A DNA stretch of 64,000 bases from contig NZ_CP101137.1 in NCBI RefSeq assembly GCF_028473745.1, forward strand, positions 186,001 through 250,000. Direction: 5' to 3'. Origin of the DNA: Streptomyces sp. M92. GTDB lineage: Bacteria > Actinomycetota > Actinomycetes > Streptomycetales > Streptomycetaceae. The notes beneath the pieces are model-generated. The model ran no database searches. It was not told the DNA's origin and saw only the letters and a program-made list of their open reading frames with translations. This document shows, piece by piece, positions 52,454 to 63,924 of the stretch. The position numbers and the translations under genes are program-made. The number at the start of each line of letters is the position of its first letter. Positions within the stretch are counted from its first letter, which is position 1.

Positions 52454-55180
52454 CTAGTGCGCCGCCGACTCCCAGTCCGGTCCCACGCCCACCGAGACGC
52501 CCAGGGGGACCCTGAGCTGCACGGCGTTCGCCATTTCGCGGCGGACGAGTTCCTCCGCCGCCGCGCGCTCGCCCGGGGCGACCTCCAGGACGATTTCGTC
52601 GTGGACCTGGAGCAGCATGCGGGAGGTGAGGCCGGCCTCGCGCAGCGCCTTGTCCACATTGAGCATGGCGATCTTGACGATGTCGGCGGCCGTGCCCTGG
52701 ATCGGCGCGTTCAGCGCCATGCGCTCGGCCGCCTCGCGGCGCTGGCGGTTGTCGCTGTTGAGGTCGGGCAGGTAGCGGCGGCGGCCGAAGAGCGTCGCCG
52801 TGTAGCCCGTCGCCCGTGCCTCGTCGACGACCCGGCGCAGATAGTCCCGCACGCCGCCGAACCGCTCGAAGTAGGCGTCCATCAGGCCGCGGGCCTCGGC
52901 CGCCTCGATGTTCAGCTGCTGGGAGAGACCGAAGGCCGACAGACCGTACGCCAGCCCGTACGACATGGCCTTGATCTTGCGGCGCATCTCCGCGTCGACC
53001 GCGGACTGCTCGACGGAGAAGACCTGCGCGGCGGCGGTGGTGTGCAGGTCCTCGCCGGAGGTGAAGGCCTCGATCAGGCCGGTGTCCTCGGAGAGGTGCG
53101 CCATCACGCGCAGCTCGATCTGGCTGTAGTCGGCCGTCATCAGCGACTCGAAGCCCTCGCCGACGACGAAGCCGCGGCGGATCGCCCGGCCCTCGTCGGT
53201 GCGGACCGGGATGTTCTGCAGGTTCGGGTCCGTGGAGGAGAGGCGGCCGGTCGCGGCGACCGTCTGGTTGAACGTGGTGTGGATACGGCCGTCGGCGGCG
53301 ATCGTCTTGATCAGGCCCTCGACCGTGACCCGCAGCTTGGCCTGCTCGCGGTGGCGGAGCATGATGACCGGCAGTTCGTTCTCGGTCTGCGCCGCGAGCC
53401 ACGCCAGGGCGTCCGCGTCCGTGGTGTAGCCGGTCTTGGTCTTCTTGGTCTTCGGCAGGTTCAGCTCGCCGAAGAGGACTTCCTGGAGCTGCTTGGGCGA
53501 GCCGAGGTTGAACTCGTGCCCGGCCGCCGCGTGCGCCTCCTTCACCGCCTGCTGCACGGCGCCGGCGAACATCTGCTCCATGGCCTGGAGGTGCTCCCGG
53601 TCGGCCGCGATGCCGTGCCGCTCCATGCGGGCCAGCAGGGCGGACGTGGGCAGCTCCACGTCACGCAGCAGGTCGGCGGCGCCGACGTCCGCCAGACGGC
53701 CCTCGAAGGCCTCGCCCAGGTCCAGGATCGCGCGGGCCTGCACCATCAGCGCCTCGGCCTCGGCGCCGTCGTCCGCGCCGAAGGCGAGCTGGCCGTCGGC
53801 CGCGGCGGCGGGCGCCAGCTCGCGGTGCAGGTACTCCAGGGAGAGCGCGTCCAGGTCGAAGGAGCGGCGGCCCGGCTTGACCAGGTAGGCGGCGAGCGCC
53901 GTGTCCATGCCGACGCCGGCGACGCTCCAGCCGTGCTCGGCGAAGACGCGCATCGCGCCCTTGGCGTTGTGCAGGACCTTGGGCCGGTCCGGGTCGGACA
54001 GCCAGGCCGCGAACGCCGCCTCGTCGGCCTCGTCCAGCTCGGCCGGATCGAACCAGGCGGCCTTCCCGTCGGCCGCGGCGAGCGCGACCTCGGCGACCGA
54101 GCCGGTGCCCAGCGCCCAGGTGTCGACCGTCGCCACGCCGAGCGGCCGCGTGCCGTGCCCGGCGAGCCAGCCGGCCACCTCGCCGGTGCCCAGCACGGTG
54201 CCGTCCAGCTCCACCCCGTCCGCCACGACCGGGGTCGCCTCGGCCTCCTCGGCGCCCGGGTCGACGGCGTACAGCCGCTCCCGCAGGGACGGGTTGCGGA
54301 TCTCCAGGGTGTCCAGGATCACCGCGACGCCCTTGCGGTCGTACGCGGCACGCTCCAGGTCGGTGACCGTCTTCGGCAGCTCGACCCGGCGCTCCAGCTC
54401 GGTGAGCCGGCGGTTGAGCTTCACGGACTCCAGGTGGTCGCGCAGATTCTGCCCGGCCTTGCCCTTGACCTCCTCGACGCGCTCCACCAGCTCCGCGAAG
54501 GACCCGAACTGGTTGATCCACTTCGCGGCCGTCTTCTCGCCGACGCCCGGGATGCCCGGCAGGTTGTCGGACGGATCGCCGCGCAGGGCCGCGAAGTCCG
54601 GGTACTGGGCGGGGGTCAGCCCGTACTTCTCGAAGACCTTCTCCGGCGTGAAACGGGTCAGCTCGGAGACGCCCTTGGTCGGGTACAGCACCGTGGTGTG
54701 CTCGCTGACCAGCTGGAAGGAGTCCCGGTCGCCGGTGACGATCAGGACGTCGAAGCCCTCCGCCTCGGCCTGCGTGGCGAGCGTGGCGATGACGTCGTCG
54801 GCCTCGAAGCCCTCGACGGCGAAGCGCTGCACGTGCATGGCGTCGAGCAGCTCGCCGATCAGCTCGACCTGCCCCTTGAACTCGTCCGGGGTCTTGGAGC
54901 GGTTCGCCTTGTACTCGGTGAACTCCTGGGACCGCCAGGTCTTGCGGGAGACGTCGAACGCCACCGCGAAGTGGGTCGGCGCCTCGTCACGCAACGTGTT
55001 GGCCAGCATCGACGCGAAACCGTAGATCGCGTTGGTCGGCTGGCCCGTCGCGGTCGTGAAATTCTCCGCGGGCAGCGCGAAGAACGCGCGGTAGGCCAGC
55101 GAGTGCCCGTCCATGAGCATCAGGCGCGGACGGACGCCGCCGGAGGTGTTGTCGGTCTTCTTCGCTGCTGTCTCTGCCAC
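52454..55180 (-). CDS. polA: DNA polymerase I
   Basis: 908 residues from the GTG at 55180, with the -10 box 7 bases before it. Residues 1-300 are the 5'-3' exonuclease/flap domain (LMLMDGHSLAYRAFFALP, TGDRDSFQLVS, GVGEKTAAKWI). The central region resembles the 3'-5' exonuclease fold but lacks the catalytic acidic pattern, as in other actinobacterial Pol I. The polymerase has motif A DYSQIELRVMAH, motif B RRKIKAMSYGLAYG and motif C LLQVHDEIVLE. It fills gaps in excision repair. The promoter is of the damage type. Confidence 0.98.
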   Translation of the reverse strand: MAETAAKKTDNTSGGVRPRLMLMDGHSLAYRAFFALPAENFTTATGQPTNAIYGFASMLANTLRDEAPTHFAVAFDVSRKTWRSQEFTEYKANRSKTPDEFKGQVELIGELLDAMHVQRFAVEGFEADDVIATLATQAEAEGFDVLIVTGDRDSFQLVSEHTTVLYPTKGVSELTRFTPEKVFEKYGLTPAQYPDFAALRGDPSDNLPGIPGVGEKTAAKWINQFGSFAELVERVEEVKGKAGQNLRDHLESVKLNRRLTELERRVELPKTVTDLERAAYDRKGVAVILDTLEIRNPSLRERLYAVDPGAEEAEATPVVADGVELDGTVLGTGEVAGWLAGHGTRPLGVATVDTWALGTGSVAEVALAAADGKAAWFDPAELDEADEAAFAAWLSDPDRPKVLHNAKGAMRVFAEHGWSVAGVGMDTALAAYLVKPGRRSFDLDALSLEYLHRELAPAAAADGQLAFGADDGAEAEALMVQARAILDLGEAFEGRLADVGAADLLRDVELPTSALLARMERHGIAADREHLQAMEQMFAGAVQQAVKEAHAAAGHEFNLGSPKQLQEVLFGELNLPKTKKTKTGYTTDADALAWLAAQTENELPVIMLRHREQAKLRVTVEGLIKTIAADGRIHTTFNQTVAATGRLSSTDPNLQNIPVRTDEGRAIRRGFVVGEGFESLMTADYSQIELRVMAHLSEDTGLIEAFTSGEDLHTTAAAQVFSVEQSAVDAEMRRKIKAMSYGLAYGLSAFGLSQQLNIEAAEARGLMDAYFERFGGVRDYLRRVVDEARATGYTATLFGRRRYLPDLNSDNRQRREAAERMALNAPIQGTAADIVKIAMLNVDKALREAGLTSRMLLQVHDEIVLEVAPGERAAAEELVRREMANAVQLRVPLGVSVGVGPDWESAAH

Positions 55181-55187
55181 GCCCCCG

Positions 55188-55210
55188 ATCCTGCCACGGA
55201 CCACTGACAC
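55188..55210 (-). promoter_or_regulatory. DNA-damage (RecA-NDp type) promoter of polA
   Basis: Minus strand GTGTCAGTG, 8 bases, CAGGAT, then 7 bases to the GTG at 55180. The -10 has C for T at its first base, the only deviation among the five sites. Confidence 0.7.
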
Positions 55211-55360
55211 TCGGCCCCGCGCTCGCCGTCGGCACGGCCTGGCTCCGTCCGCCGCCGCAACCACCGCTTGCGCGTCCCGGCCCGCCCGGCCTCCCTCACT
55301 GTCACAGGGCCGTGCGAGGATCGGAGACGTACCTCACACGCGTAAGCGAAGGAGCGCGCG

Positions 55361-57640
<2,280 letters not shown>

Positions 57641-57724
57641 GCGTTTGCTCAGAGGCGTCGGCGGTCCGCCCCACGGGCCACTTGGCGCCCACCGCAGATC
57701 GAGCGACGAAACGGAGCCGGGCCC

Positions 57725-58213
57725 ATGGGCGAGCAGCAGCAGGTGCAGTTCCCGCAGGAGGTCATCGACGAGTACGCCACGCTCGGCGTCGACCTGCCGG
57801 CGCTCTTCTCCGCCGGGCACCTCGGGACGCGCATGGGCGTCCAGATCCTCGAAGCGTCGGCCGACCGGGTCGTCGGCACCATGCCGGTCGAGGGCAACAC
57901 CCAGCCGTACGGACTGCTGCACGGCGGCGCCTCGGCGGTGCTGGCCGAGACGCTCGGGTCGGTCGGCTCGATGCTGCACGGCGGCGCTTCCAAGATCGCC
58001 GTCGGCGTCGACCTGAACTGCACCCACCACCGCGGGGCTCGCTCCGGCCTGGTCACCGGGGTGGCCACGCCGGTGCACCGGGGCCGGTCGACGGCGACGT
58101 ACGAGATCGTGATCAGCGACGAGCAGGACCGCCGCGTGTGCACCGCCCGGCTGACCTGCCTGCTGCGGGACGTGAAGCCGGGCGACGGGGCGCAGGCCGG
58201 CGCGACCGCCTGA
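57725..58213 (+). CDS. PaaI-family hotdog thioesterase
   Basis: 162 residues from the ATG at 57725 with GGAGCCGGGCCC before it. Hotdog signature: TMPVEGNTQPYGLLHGGASAVLAETLGSVGSML, with VGVDLNCTHHRGARSG and ARLTCLLRDV. In this family the NxxG (NTQPYG) and the Glu of LAET act in acyl-CoA hydrolysis. It probably cleaves an aromatic or acyl-CoA thioester. It lies 84 bases after the molybdoenzyme gene in the same direction. Confidence 0.92.
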   Translation: MGEQQQVQFPQEVIDEYATLGVDLPALFSAGHLGTRMGVQILEASADRVVGTMPVEGNTQPYGLLHGGASAVLAETLGSVGSMLHGGASKIAVGVDLNCTHHRGARSGLVTGVATPVHRGRSTATYEIVISDEQDRRVCTARLTCLLRDVKPGDGAQAGATA

Positions 58214-58306
58214 GCGGCCGGCCGGCCCGACGGGCGCACGGCCGGCCGGCGCACGGCCCGGTCCGCTCGTCGCGCCCACGGCATTGCCCCCGGCCACCCG
58301 GCGCCC

Positions 58307-58312
58307 TAACTT
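58307..58312 (+). promoter_or_regulatory. -10 box for leaderless exported protein gene
   Basis: TAACTT is 6 bases before the ATG at 58319. Confidence 0.5.
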
Positions 58313-58318
58313 CGGGGC

Positions 58319-58909
58319 ATGGGACGGGGAGAGGCCCCTCGGCCGGGGGCGACGGCTCGGCGGTTCCGCTTCACCTCCGCACGCACCGCGCCCGCAGGGC
58401 TCGGGCACCGACGGCGCCCGTCCGCGCGGCTCGGGCCCGGACGCCCGGTCCCCCCACGGCGAACGCCCCGCCACACGGCGCACGTCCGGATCGCCCCCGC
58501 CCTGCTCGCACTGGCGCTGACTCTGCCGACCGGCGCCCTGGCCACCGCCTGCGGCAACCACCGCACCACCGGGGTCCCCTCCGCCGCCGCCACGGAAGCC
58601 GCCCCGCCACCGCCCACGCCCGCATCGGCATCGCCTCGGCAAGCCCTCTCTCCCACGGAGTTGTGTACGACCGCCGTCCGTTACTGGGCCCGCCGGACAC
58701 TCGACGGCGCCACCCCGTACGGCGACTACCAGTCGATGGGTCTCTCCAACCGTCAGTACGGCATACTGCGCGAGGTCGTGGACGCCGCGCGGACCGCGCA
58801 GCGCGCCCGGGGAAGCGGAGCCGCACAGACGCTGATCGACCGTCAGGCACAGGCCAGGTGCACCGAGCAGTACCGCGACGGCGGCCCGACCGACGGACCG
58901 TGGCAATGA
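58319..58909 (+). CDS. Hypothetical exported protein
   Basis: 196 residues; the ATG is supported by the -10 box. An unusual Arg/Pro-rich 55-residue N-terminus precedes a hydrophobic segment (VRIAPALLALALTLPTGALATAC) resembling a lipoprotein signal, with a loose lipobox at ATAC. The mature part has LSPTELCTTAVRYWARRTLDGATPYGDYQSMGLSNRQYGILREVVDAARTAQRARGSG and ends near CTEQY. I recognise no family. The stop overlaps the next ATG. Confidence 0.7.
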   Translation: MGRGEAPRPGATARRFRFTSARTAPAGLGHRRRPSARLGPGRPVPPRRTPRHTAHVRIAPALLALALTLPTGALATACGNHRTTGVPSAAATEAAPPPPTPASASPRQALSPTELCTTAVRYWARRTLDGATPYGDYQSMGLSNRQYGILREVVDAARTAQRARGSGAAQTLIDRQAQARCTEQYRDGGPTDGPWQ

Positions 58910-59508
58910 CCGGCACCGGCCCCGTGGAGCCGGGCGAGGGCACCCGCGCCCGGGACGCCGCCGACGCTCCCCGGCCACCCGCCCGGCCGCGTGGGTGCCT
59001 GGCCCGGCGCTACGCCGACCACCGCCGGGCCGTCCTCGCCGGCGCCGCGACCCTCGCCGTACTGGCGGGCAGCGGCTACCTGTACGCGAGCCGGCCACGG
59101 CAGCCGGCCCCTCCCCCGCCGCCGTACCCGGTCCATGTGGTGGACGTCGCCTACCTTGAGGCGGTACCCGGCGCCGAGCCCGGCGCCTTCAGCTTCGCGG
59201 TACTGCTGAGCGTGCGGTCCGGCCCGCCCGTCAGCGTCACGCGCCTGACCCAGCCCTACGAGGGCCTGTCGATCACTTCGTCGCCCGCGGCACCTTTCCA
59301 GACAAAGTCGCATTCGGTCCGCAAGATCATTGTCACGCTGCGGGTGACGGAATGCGAAAAAGCACCCCGGAACCTCGGCTTCCCTTTCCTGGATGTAACG
59401 CTGCGTAATACGCGCGCAATCCAGGCCCACAGTTACATCCTCGGATCACGCTATGCGCAGGATCTCTCCGAGGCCCTTCAGGCCGCCTGCGGAAACGAAT
59501 CCAGGTAA
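58906..59508 (+). CDS. Hypothetical membrane-anchored protein
   Basis: 200 residues whose ATG overlaps the preceding stop (ATGA). Residues about 40-62 (RRAVLAGAATLAVLAGSGYLYA) are a single membrane anchor, followed by a Pro run and an extracytoplasmic domain (VDVAYLEAVPGAEPGAFSFAVLLSV, ...DVTLRNTRAIQAHSYILGSRYAQDL) of beta-rich appearance. No family is recognised. Coupling to the previous exported protein suggests a shared cell-surface role. Confidence 0.72.
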   Translation: MTGTGPVEPGEGTRARDAADAPRPPARPRGCLARRYADHRRAVLAGAATLAVLAGSGYLYASRPRQPAPPPPPYPVHVVDVAYLEAVPGAEPGAFSFAVLLSVRSGPPVSVTRLTQPYEGLSITSSPAAPFQTKSHSVRKIIVTLRVTECEKAPRNLGFPFLDVTLRNTRAIQAHSYILGSRYAQDLSEALQAACGNESR

Positions 59509-59795
59509 TCACCAAAACGCCCCAGACACCTGAACCAGCCCCACCGGTCCTGCGGGTTCTCATCATGCGGACAGGGCGAATCGGCCTGAATTCCGCCCTT
59601 CTTCCCAGCCAGTACCGCTCTGCATTACCCCGTGTCATAACAAGAGCGTCACAGCCTGAGTCAGACCCTCCTCCACGTTCCCCACACACGCTTAGAGTCA
59701 CGGCCAGTCACCGCGCAGTCGGATTGTCACTTCGGCCCAGCGTTCGACTCGGCCGCTTCCACGGGGACGCGGCTGCGCCAGGGAAAGGACTGATC
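59509..59795 (+). other. Upstream region of the liv operon
   Basis: 287 bases without a gene. TAGAGT at 59693-59698 could be a -10 box, but no -35 is convincing. The segment around 59560-59660 is unusually AT-rich for this chromosome, fitting a promoter/regulatory region. Confidence 0.4.
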
Positions 59796-61037
59796 GTGCG
59801 TCAACGTTCGCTCATCGCCATCACCGCCGCTCTGGCGGCGGGAGCGCTCACCCTCACCGCCTGCGGCTCGCGCGACGACGACGGCGGCTCGGACTCCGGC
59901 AACGGCGGCAGCGGTGGAGGCACCACCGTCGTCATCGGCGTCGACGCCCCGCTGACCGGCGACCTGTCCGCGCTGGGCCTCGGCATCAAGAACTCGGCGG
60001 ACCTCGCGGCCAAGACCGCCAACAAGAACAAGCACGTCGAGGGCATAACCTTCAAGGTCGAAGCCCTCGACGACCAGGGCCAGCCCTCCGTGGGCCAGCA
60101 GAACGCCAGCCAGTTCGTCGCCAACGACAAGGTCCTCGGCGTCGTCGGCCCGCTGAACTCCTCGGTCGGCGAGTCCATGCAGCAGGTCTTCGAGTCCGGC
60201 AACATGGCCCTGGTCTCCCCGGCCAACACCGGCCCCTCACTGACCCAGGGCCCGGACTGGCGCACCGAGAAGAAGCGCCCGTTCAAGACCTACTTCCGCA
60301 CCGCGACCACCGACGCCATCCAGGGTCCGTTCGCCGCGCAGTACGTCTTCAACGACTTCAAGAAGAAGAAGGCCTTCGTCATCGACGACAAGAAGACCTA
60401 CGGCGCGGGCCTCGCCGGAACCTTCACCGACGAGTTCAAGAAACTCGGCGGCCAGATCGTCGGCACCGAGCACATCAATCCGGACACCAAGGACTTCTCC
60501 GCGGTCGCCACCAAGGTCAAGAACTCGGGCGCCGACGTCGTCTACTACGGCGGCGAATACCCGCAGGCCGGCCCGCTCAGCAAGCAGATCAAGGGCACCG
60601 GCGCCAAGATTCCACTGGTCGGCGGCGACGGCATCTACAGCGCCGACTTCATCAAGCTCGCCGGCGCCAGCGGTACCGGCGACCTCGCCACCTCCGTCGG
60701 CGCGCCCGTCGAGGAACTGCCCTCCGCCAAGGAATTCGTCGCCAACTACAAGGCCGCGGGCTACAAGGAGCCCTTCGAGGCCTACGGCGGCTACTCCTAC
60801 GACTCCGCCTGGGCCATCATCGAGGCCGTCAAGACGGTCGTCGAGAAGAACGACGGCAAGCTCCCCGACGACGCCCGGGGCCAGGTCGTCGAGGCCATGC
60901 AGAACGTCTCCTTCGACGGAGTGACCGGCAAGGTCTCCTTCGACGAGTTCGGTGACGCCACCAACAAGCAGCTGACCGTGTACGCCGTCGAGAACGGCGA
61001 CTGGAAGGCCGTGAAGTCCGGCACCTACACCGGCTGA
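59796..61037 (+). CDS. livK: Branched-chain amino acid ABC binding lipoprotein
   Basis: 413 residues from a GTG with AAAGGA 8 bases upstream. Residues 1-22 (VRQRSLIAITAALAAGALTLTAC) are a lipoprotein signal with lipobox LTAC. The type I periplasmic-binding fold follows: IGVDAPLTGDLSALGLGIKNSADLA, GVVGPLNSSVGESMQQVFE, ADVVYYGGEYPQAGPLSKQI. It should capture Leu/Ile/Val, or a related ligand, outside the membrane and hand it to LivHM. First gene of the operon. Confidence 0.95.
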   Translation: MRQRSLIAITAALAAGALTLTACGSRDDDGGSDSGNGGSGGGTTVVIGVDAPLTGDLSALGLGIKNSADLAAKTANKNKHVEGITFKVEALDDQGQPSVGQQNASQFVANDKVLGVVGPLNSSVGESMQQVFESGNMALVSPANTGPSLTQGPDWRTEKKRPFKTYFRTATTDAIQGPFAAQYVFNDFKKKKAFVIDDKKTYGAGLAGTFTDEFKKLGGQIVGTEHINPDTKDFSAVATKVKNSGADVVYYGGEYPQAGPLSKQIKGTGAKIPLVGGDGIYSADFIKLAGASGTGDLATSVGAPVEELPSAKEFVANYKAAGYKEPFEAYGGYSYDSAWAIIEAVKTVVEKNDGKLPDDARGQVVEAMQNVSFDGVTGKVSFDEFGDATNKQLTVYAVENGDWKAVKSGTYTG

Positions 61038-61157
61038 GTCGTCCGACGAGACACCCGCACCACCAAGAGCCGCGCGGGGCGCTGTTCCACAGGCGCCCCG
61101 CGCGCACTCACACCCGGCCACATCCGTCGAACATCCGAACCTCTCGGAGGACATGCG

Positions 61158-62090
61158 GTGAACGAACTGCCGCAGCAGCTGGTCAACGGCCTGCTACTGG
61201 GATCCATGTACGGGCTGATCGCCATTGGCTACACGATGGTCTACGGCATCGTCCAGCTCATCAACTTCGCCCACGGCGAGATCTTCATGACCGGCGCCTT
61301 CGGCGCGCTCACTGTCTACATCTACATCCTGCCCGACGGCACCTCCATGCTGATCGCCCTGCCCCTGATGATCCTCGGCGCAGTGATCGTCTCGGTGACC
61401 GTCGCCATCGGGGCTGAACGTTTCGCCTACCGCCCCCTGCGCGGCGGCCCCCGCCTCGCCCCGCTCATCACCGCCATCGGCCTCTCCCTCGCCCTCCAGC
61501 AGGCGGTCTGGGCCTGGTACCCCGACGCGAAGTCCGCCCGCACCTTCCCCCAGATCGAGGGCGGCCCCTTCCACATCGGCGACATCACCCTCCAGACCGG
61601 CAGCATCTTCCTGCTCATCGCCGCCCCCGTCAGCATGGCCTTCCTCGGCTACTTCGTCATGAAGACCCGCACCGGACGCGGCATGCAGGCCACCGCCCAG
61701 GACCCCGACACCGCCAAACTGATGGGCATCAACACCGACCGCATCATCGTGATCGCGTTCGCCCTCGGCGCCGTCTTCGCCGCCATCGGCGGAGTCGCCT
61801 ACGGCCTCGAATACGGCCACGTCGACTTCAAAATGGGCTTCATCCTCGGACTGAAGGCCTTCACCGCGGCCGTACTCGGCGGCATCGGCAACATCTACGG
61901 CGCCATGATCGGCGGAGTCGTCCTCGGCATCACCGAAACCCTGGCCACCGCCTACATCGGCGACATCCCCGGCCTCGGCCAGTTCGGCAGCCAGTCCTGG
62001 GCAGACGTCTGGGCCTTCATCCTCCTCATCCTCGTACTGCTGTTCAGGCCACAGGGCCTGCTCGGCGAGCGCGTCGCGGACAGGGCGTGA
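61158..62090 (+). CDS. livH: Branched-chain amino acid ABC permease
   Basis: 310 residues, GTG start with GGAGG. Nine hydrophobic stretches; LPQQLVNGLLLGSMYGLIAIGYTMVYGIVQLINFAHGEIFMTGAF is the LivH hallmark. The EAA-like cytoplasmic loop appears in GRGMQATAQDPDTAKLMGINTDRII. The protein pairs with LivM in the membrane. Its stop overlaps the GTG of livM (GTGA). Confidence 0.96.
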   Translation: MNELPQQLVNGLLLGSMYGLIAIGYTMVYGIVQLINFAHGEIFMTGAFGALTVYIYILPDGTSMLIALPLMILGAVIVSVTVAIGAERFAYRPLRGGPRLAPLITAIGLSLALQQAVWAWYPDAKSARTFPQIEGGPFHIGDITLQTGSIFLLIAAPVSMAFLGYFVMKTRTGRGMQATAQDPDTAKLMGINTDRIIVIAFALGAVFAAIGGVAYGLEYGHVDFKMGFILGLKAFTAAVLGGIGNIYGAMIGGVVLGITETLATAYIGDIPGLGQFGSQSWADVWAFILLILVLLFRPQGLLGERVADRA

Positions 62091-63919
62091 CACCGATGAC
62101 CACACAAACCACCGAAAAGACCCCCAACACCCCCGCCACCGACGCGGCGACCGGCCTCATCGGCATCCCACCGCACCTCGGACGCGCCCTCGCCACCGGC
62201 GGCGGCCTCCTCACCATCGTCTCCACCTTCCTCGCCTGGACCTGGACCACCGCCTTCCCCGGCAACCTCACCGTCTACGGCTACCCAGGCGGCCTCCAAG
62301 TCCTCGTCCTCATCGGCGGCGCCCTCACCACCCTCCTCGGCCTCTCCTCCTACGGCGTCAAAGGCCTCCGCTGGCTCACCCCCGCCGGCGCCGACGCCGC
62401 ACTCAGGTTCGCCGCACTCGCCACCTTCACGACCACCTGGTACACCGCCCTCGCCATCAGCCTCCAACTCGGCGGCCTGGTCAACCTCGAACCCGGCGCC
62501 TACATCGCGGCGATCGTCACCCTCGCAGCCCTCCTCGGCGCCCTCGCACTCCCCTTCGAGCGCCCCGCACCCGACCCCATCGACCCCGACGAGACAGGCT
62601 GGGAACTCACCAAGCACCGCGCCGGCCACGCCTGGCAAACCATCAAGGCCGCCTTCGCCGCCGACGAGCCCGGCCCCGTACGCGCCCTGCCCTCCTACGC
62701 CGAAATCCTCATCATCGTCGCGGTCCTCACCGTCTGCCTCACCGTCTTCACCTACGGCATCGGCACCGAGTACGACGAACTCTTCGTCGGCTTCCTGATC
62801 ACGGCCGGATTCGGCTTCGCAGCCGCCCACAAAGCGGGCCTCATCCGCCAGGCCACCCAGATCACCGCACGGCACCAGACCATCACCATCTGGGGCGCCT
62901 TCGTCGCCGCGGCACTGTTCCCCTTCACCCAGACCGACGACCAGTACGCCACCATCGGCGTCTACATCCTGATCTTCGCCACCGTCGCCCTGGGCCTCAA
63001 CATCGTCGTCGGCCTCGCCGGCCTCCTCGACCTCGGCTACGTCGCCTTCCTCGGCGTCGGCGCCTACGCCGCCGCCCTCGTCTCCGGCTCCCCCAGCTCC
63101 CCCTTCGGCGTCCACTTCCCCTTCTGGGCCGCCGTCCTGGTCGGCGCCGCCGCCTCACTGATCTTCGGCGTACTGATCGGCGCCCCGACCCTGCGGCTGC
63201 GCGGTGACTACCTCGCCATCGTGACCCTCGGCTTCGGAGAGATCTTCCGCATCGCCGTCCTCAACATGGACGGCACCTCCGGACCCGACATCACCAACGG
63301 CTCCAACGGCATCTCCGCCGTGCCGGACCTGAACATCCTCGGATTCGACCTCGGCGCCCGACACGACATCCTCGGTGTCACCATCGGCCGGTTCGCCAAC
63401 TACTTCTTCCTGATGCTGATCATCACCGCCGTCGTCGTCCTCGTCTTCCGACGCAGCAGCGACTCACGCATCGGCCGAGCCTGGGTCGCCATCCGCGAGG
63501 ACGAGACCGCCGCCCTCGCCATGGGCATCAACGGATTCCGCGTCAAACTGATCGCGTTCGCCGTCGGCGCCGCCCTCGCCGGCCTCGCCGGCACCGTCCA
63601 GGCACACGTCACCTACACCGTGACCCCCGAGCAGTACCTCTTCGCCGGCACCACCCCACCCAACTCAGCGTTCCTCCTCGCCGCCGTCGTCCTCGGCGGC
63701 ATGGGCACCATCGGCGGACCCCTCCTCGGCGCCGCACTGCTCTTCCTCATCCCCAACAAGCTCCAGTTCCTCGGCGACTACCAGCTCCTCGCCTTCGGAC
63801 TCGCGCTCGTCCTCCTCATGCGGTTCCGGCCCGAAGGCCTCATCCCCAACCGGCGCCGCCAACTGGAATTCCACGACACGGCCGAAGCGCCCGCAGTCCT
63901 CGGCAAGACAGGGGCCTGA
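62087..63919 (+). CDS. livM: Branched-chain amino acid ABC permease, extended
   Basis: 610 residues using the GTG that overlaps the livH stop; an ATG 3 codons later is possible. The LivM core (residues about 300-600) shows VGLAGLLDLGYVAFLGVGAYAAAL, GAPTLRLRGDYLAIVTLGFGEIFRIA and the EAA-like GRAWVAIREDETAALAMGING. The N-terminal 290 residues are longer than in E. coli LivM, with about five extra membrane segments (LATGGGLLTIVSTFLAWTW and others) and a Thr/Pro-rich beginning. The extra part may be an added membrane domain. Confidence 0.93.
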   Translation: MTPMTTQTTEKTPNTPATDAATGLIGIPPHLGRALATGGGLLTIVSTFLAWTWTTAFPGNLTVYGYPGGLQVLVLIGGALTTLLGLSSYGVKGLRWLTPAGADAALRFAALATFTTTWYTALAISLQLGGLVNLEPGAYIAAIVTLAALLGALALPFERPAPDPIDPDETGWELTKHRAGHAWQTIKAAFAADEPGPVRALPSYAEILIIVAVLTVCLTVFTYGIGTEYDELFVGFLITAGFGFAAAHKAGLIRQATQITARHQTITIWGAFVAAALFPFTQTDDQYATIGVYILIFATVALGLNIVVGLAGLLDLGYVAFLGVGAYAAALVSGSPSSPFGVHFPFWAAVLVGAAASLIFGVLIGAPTLRLRGDYLAIVTLGFGEIFRIAVLNMDGTSGPDITNGSNGISAVPDLNILGFDLGARHDILGVTIGRFANYFFLMLIITAVVVLVFRRSSDSRIGRAWVAIREDETAALAMGINGFRVKLIAFAVGAALAGLAGTVQAHVTYTVTPEQYLFAGTTPPNSAFLLAAVVLGGMGTIGGPLLGAALLFLIPNKLQFLGDYQLLAFGLALVLLMRFRPEGLIPNRRRQLEFHDTAEAPAVLGKTGA

Positions 63920-63924
63920 CCACC

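Noticed and set aside
52457..55207. A 916-codon plus-strand ORF across polA
   Set aside because: It is a GC-bias shadow of polA: polA has clear motifs, domains and codon bias, the opposite frame has none.
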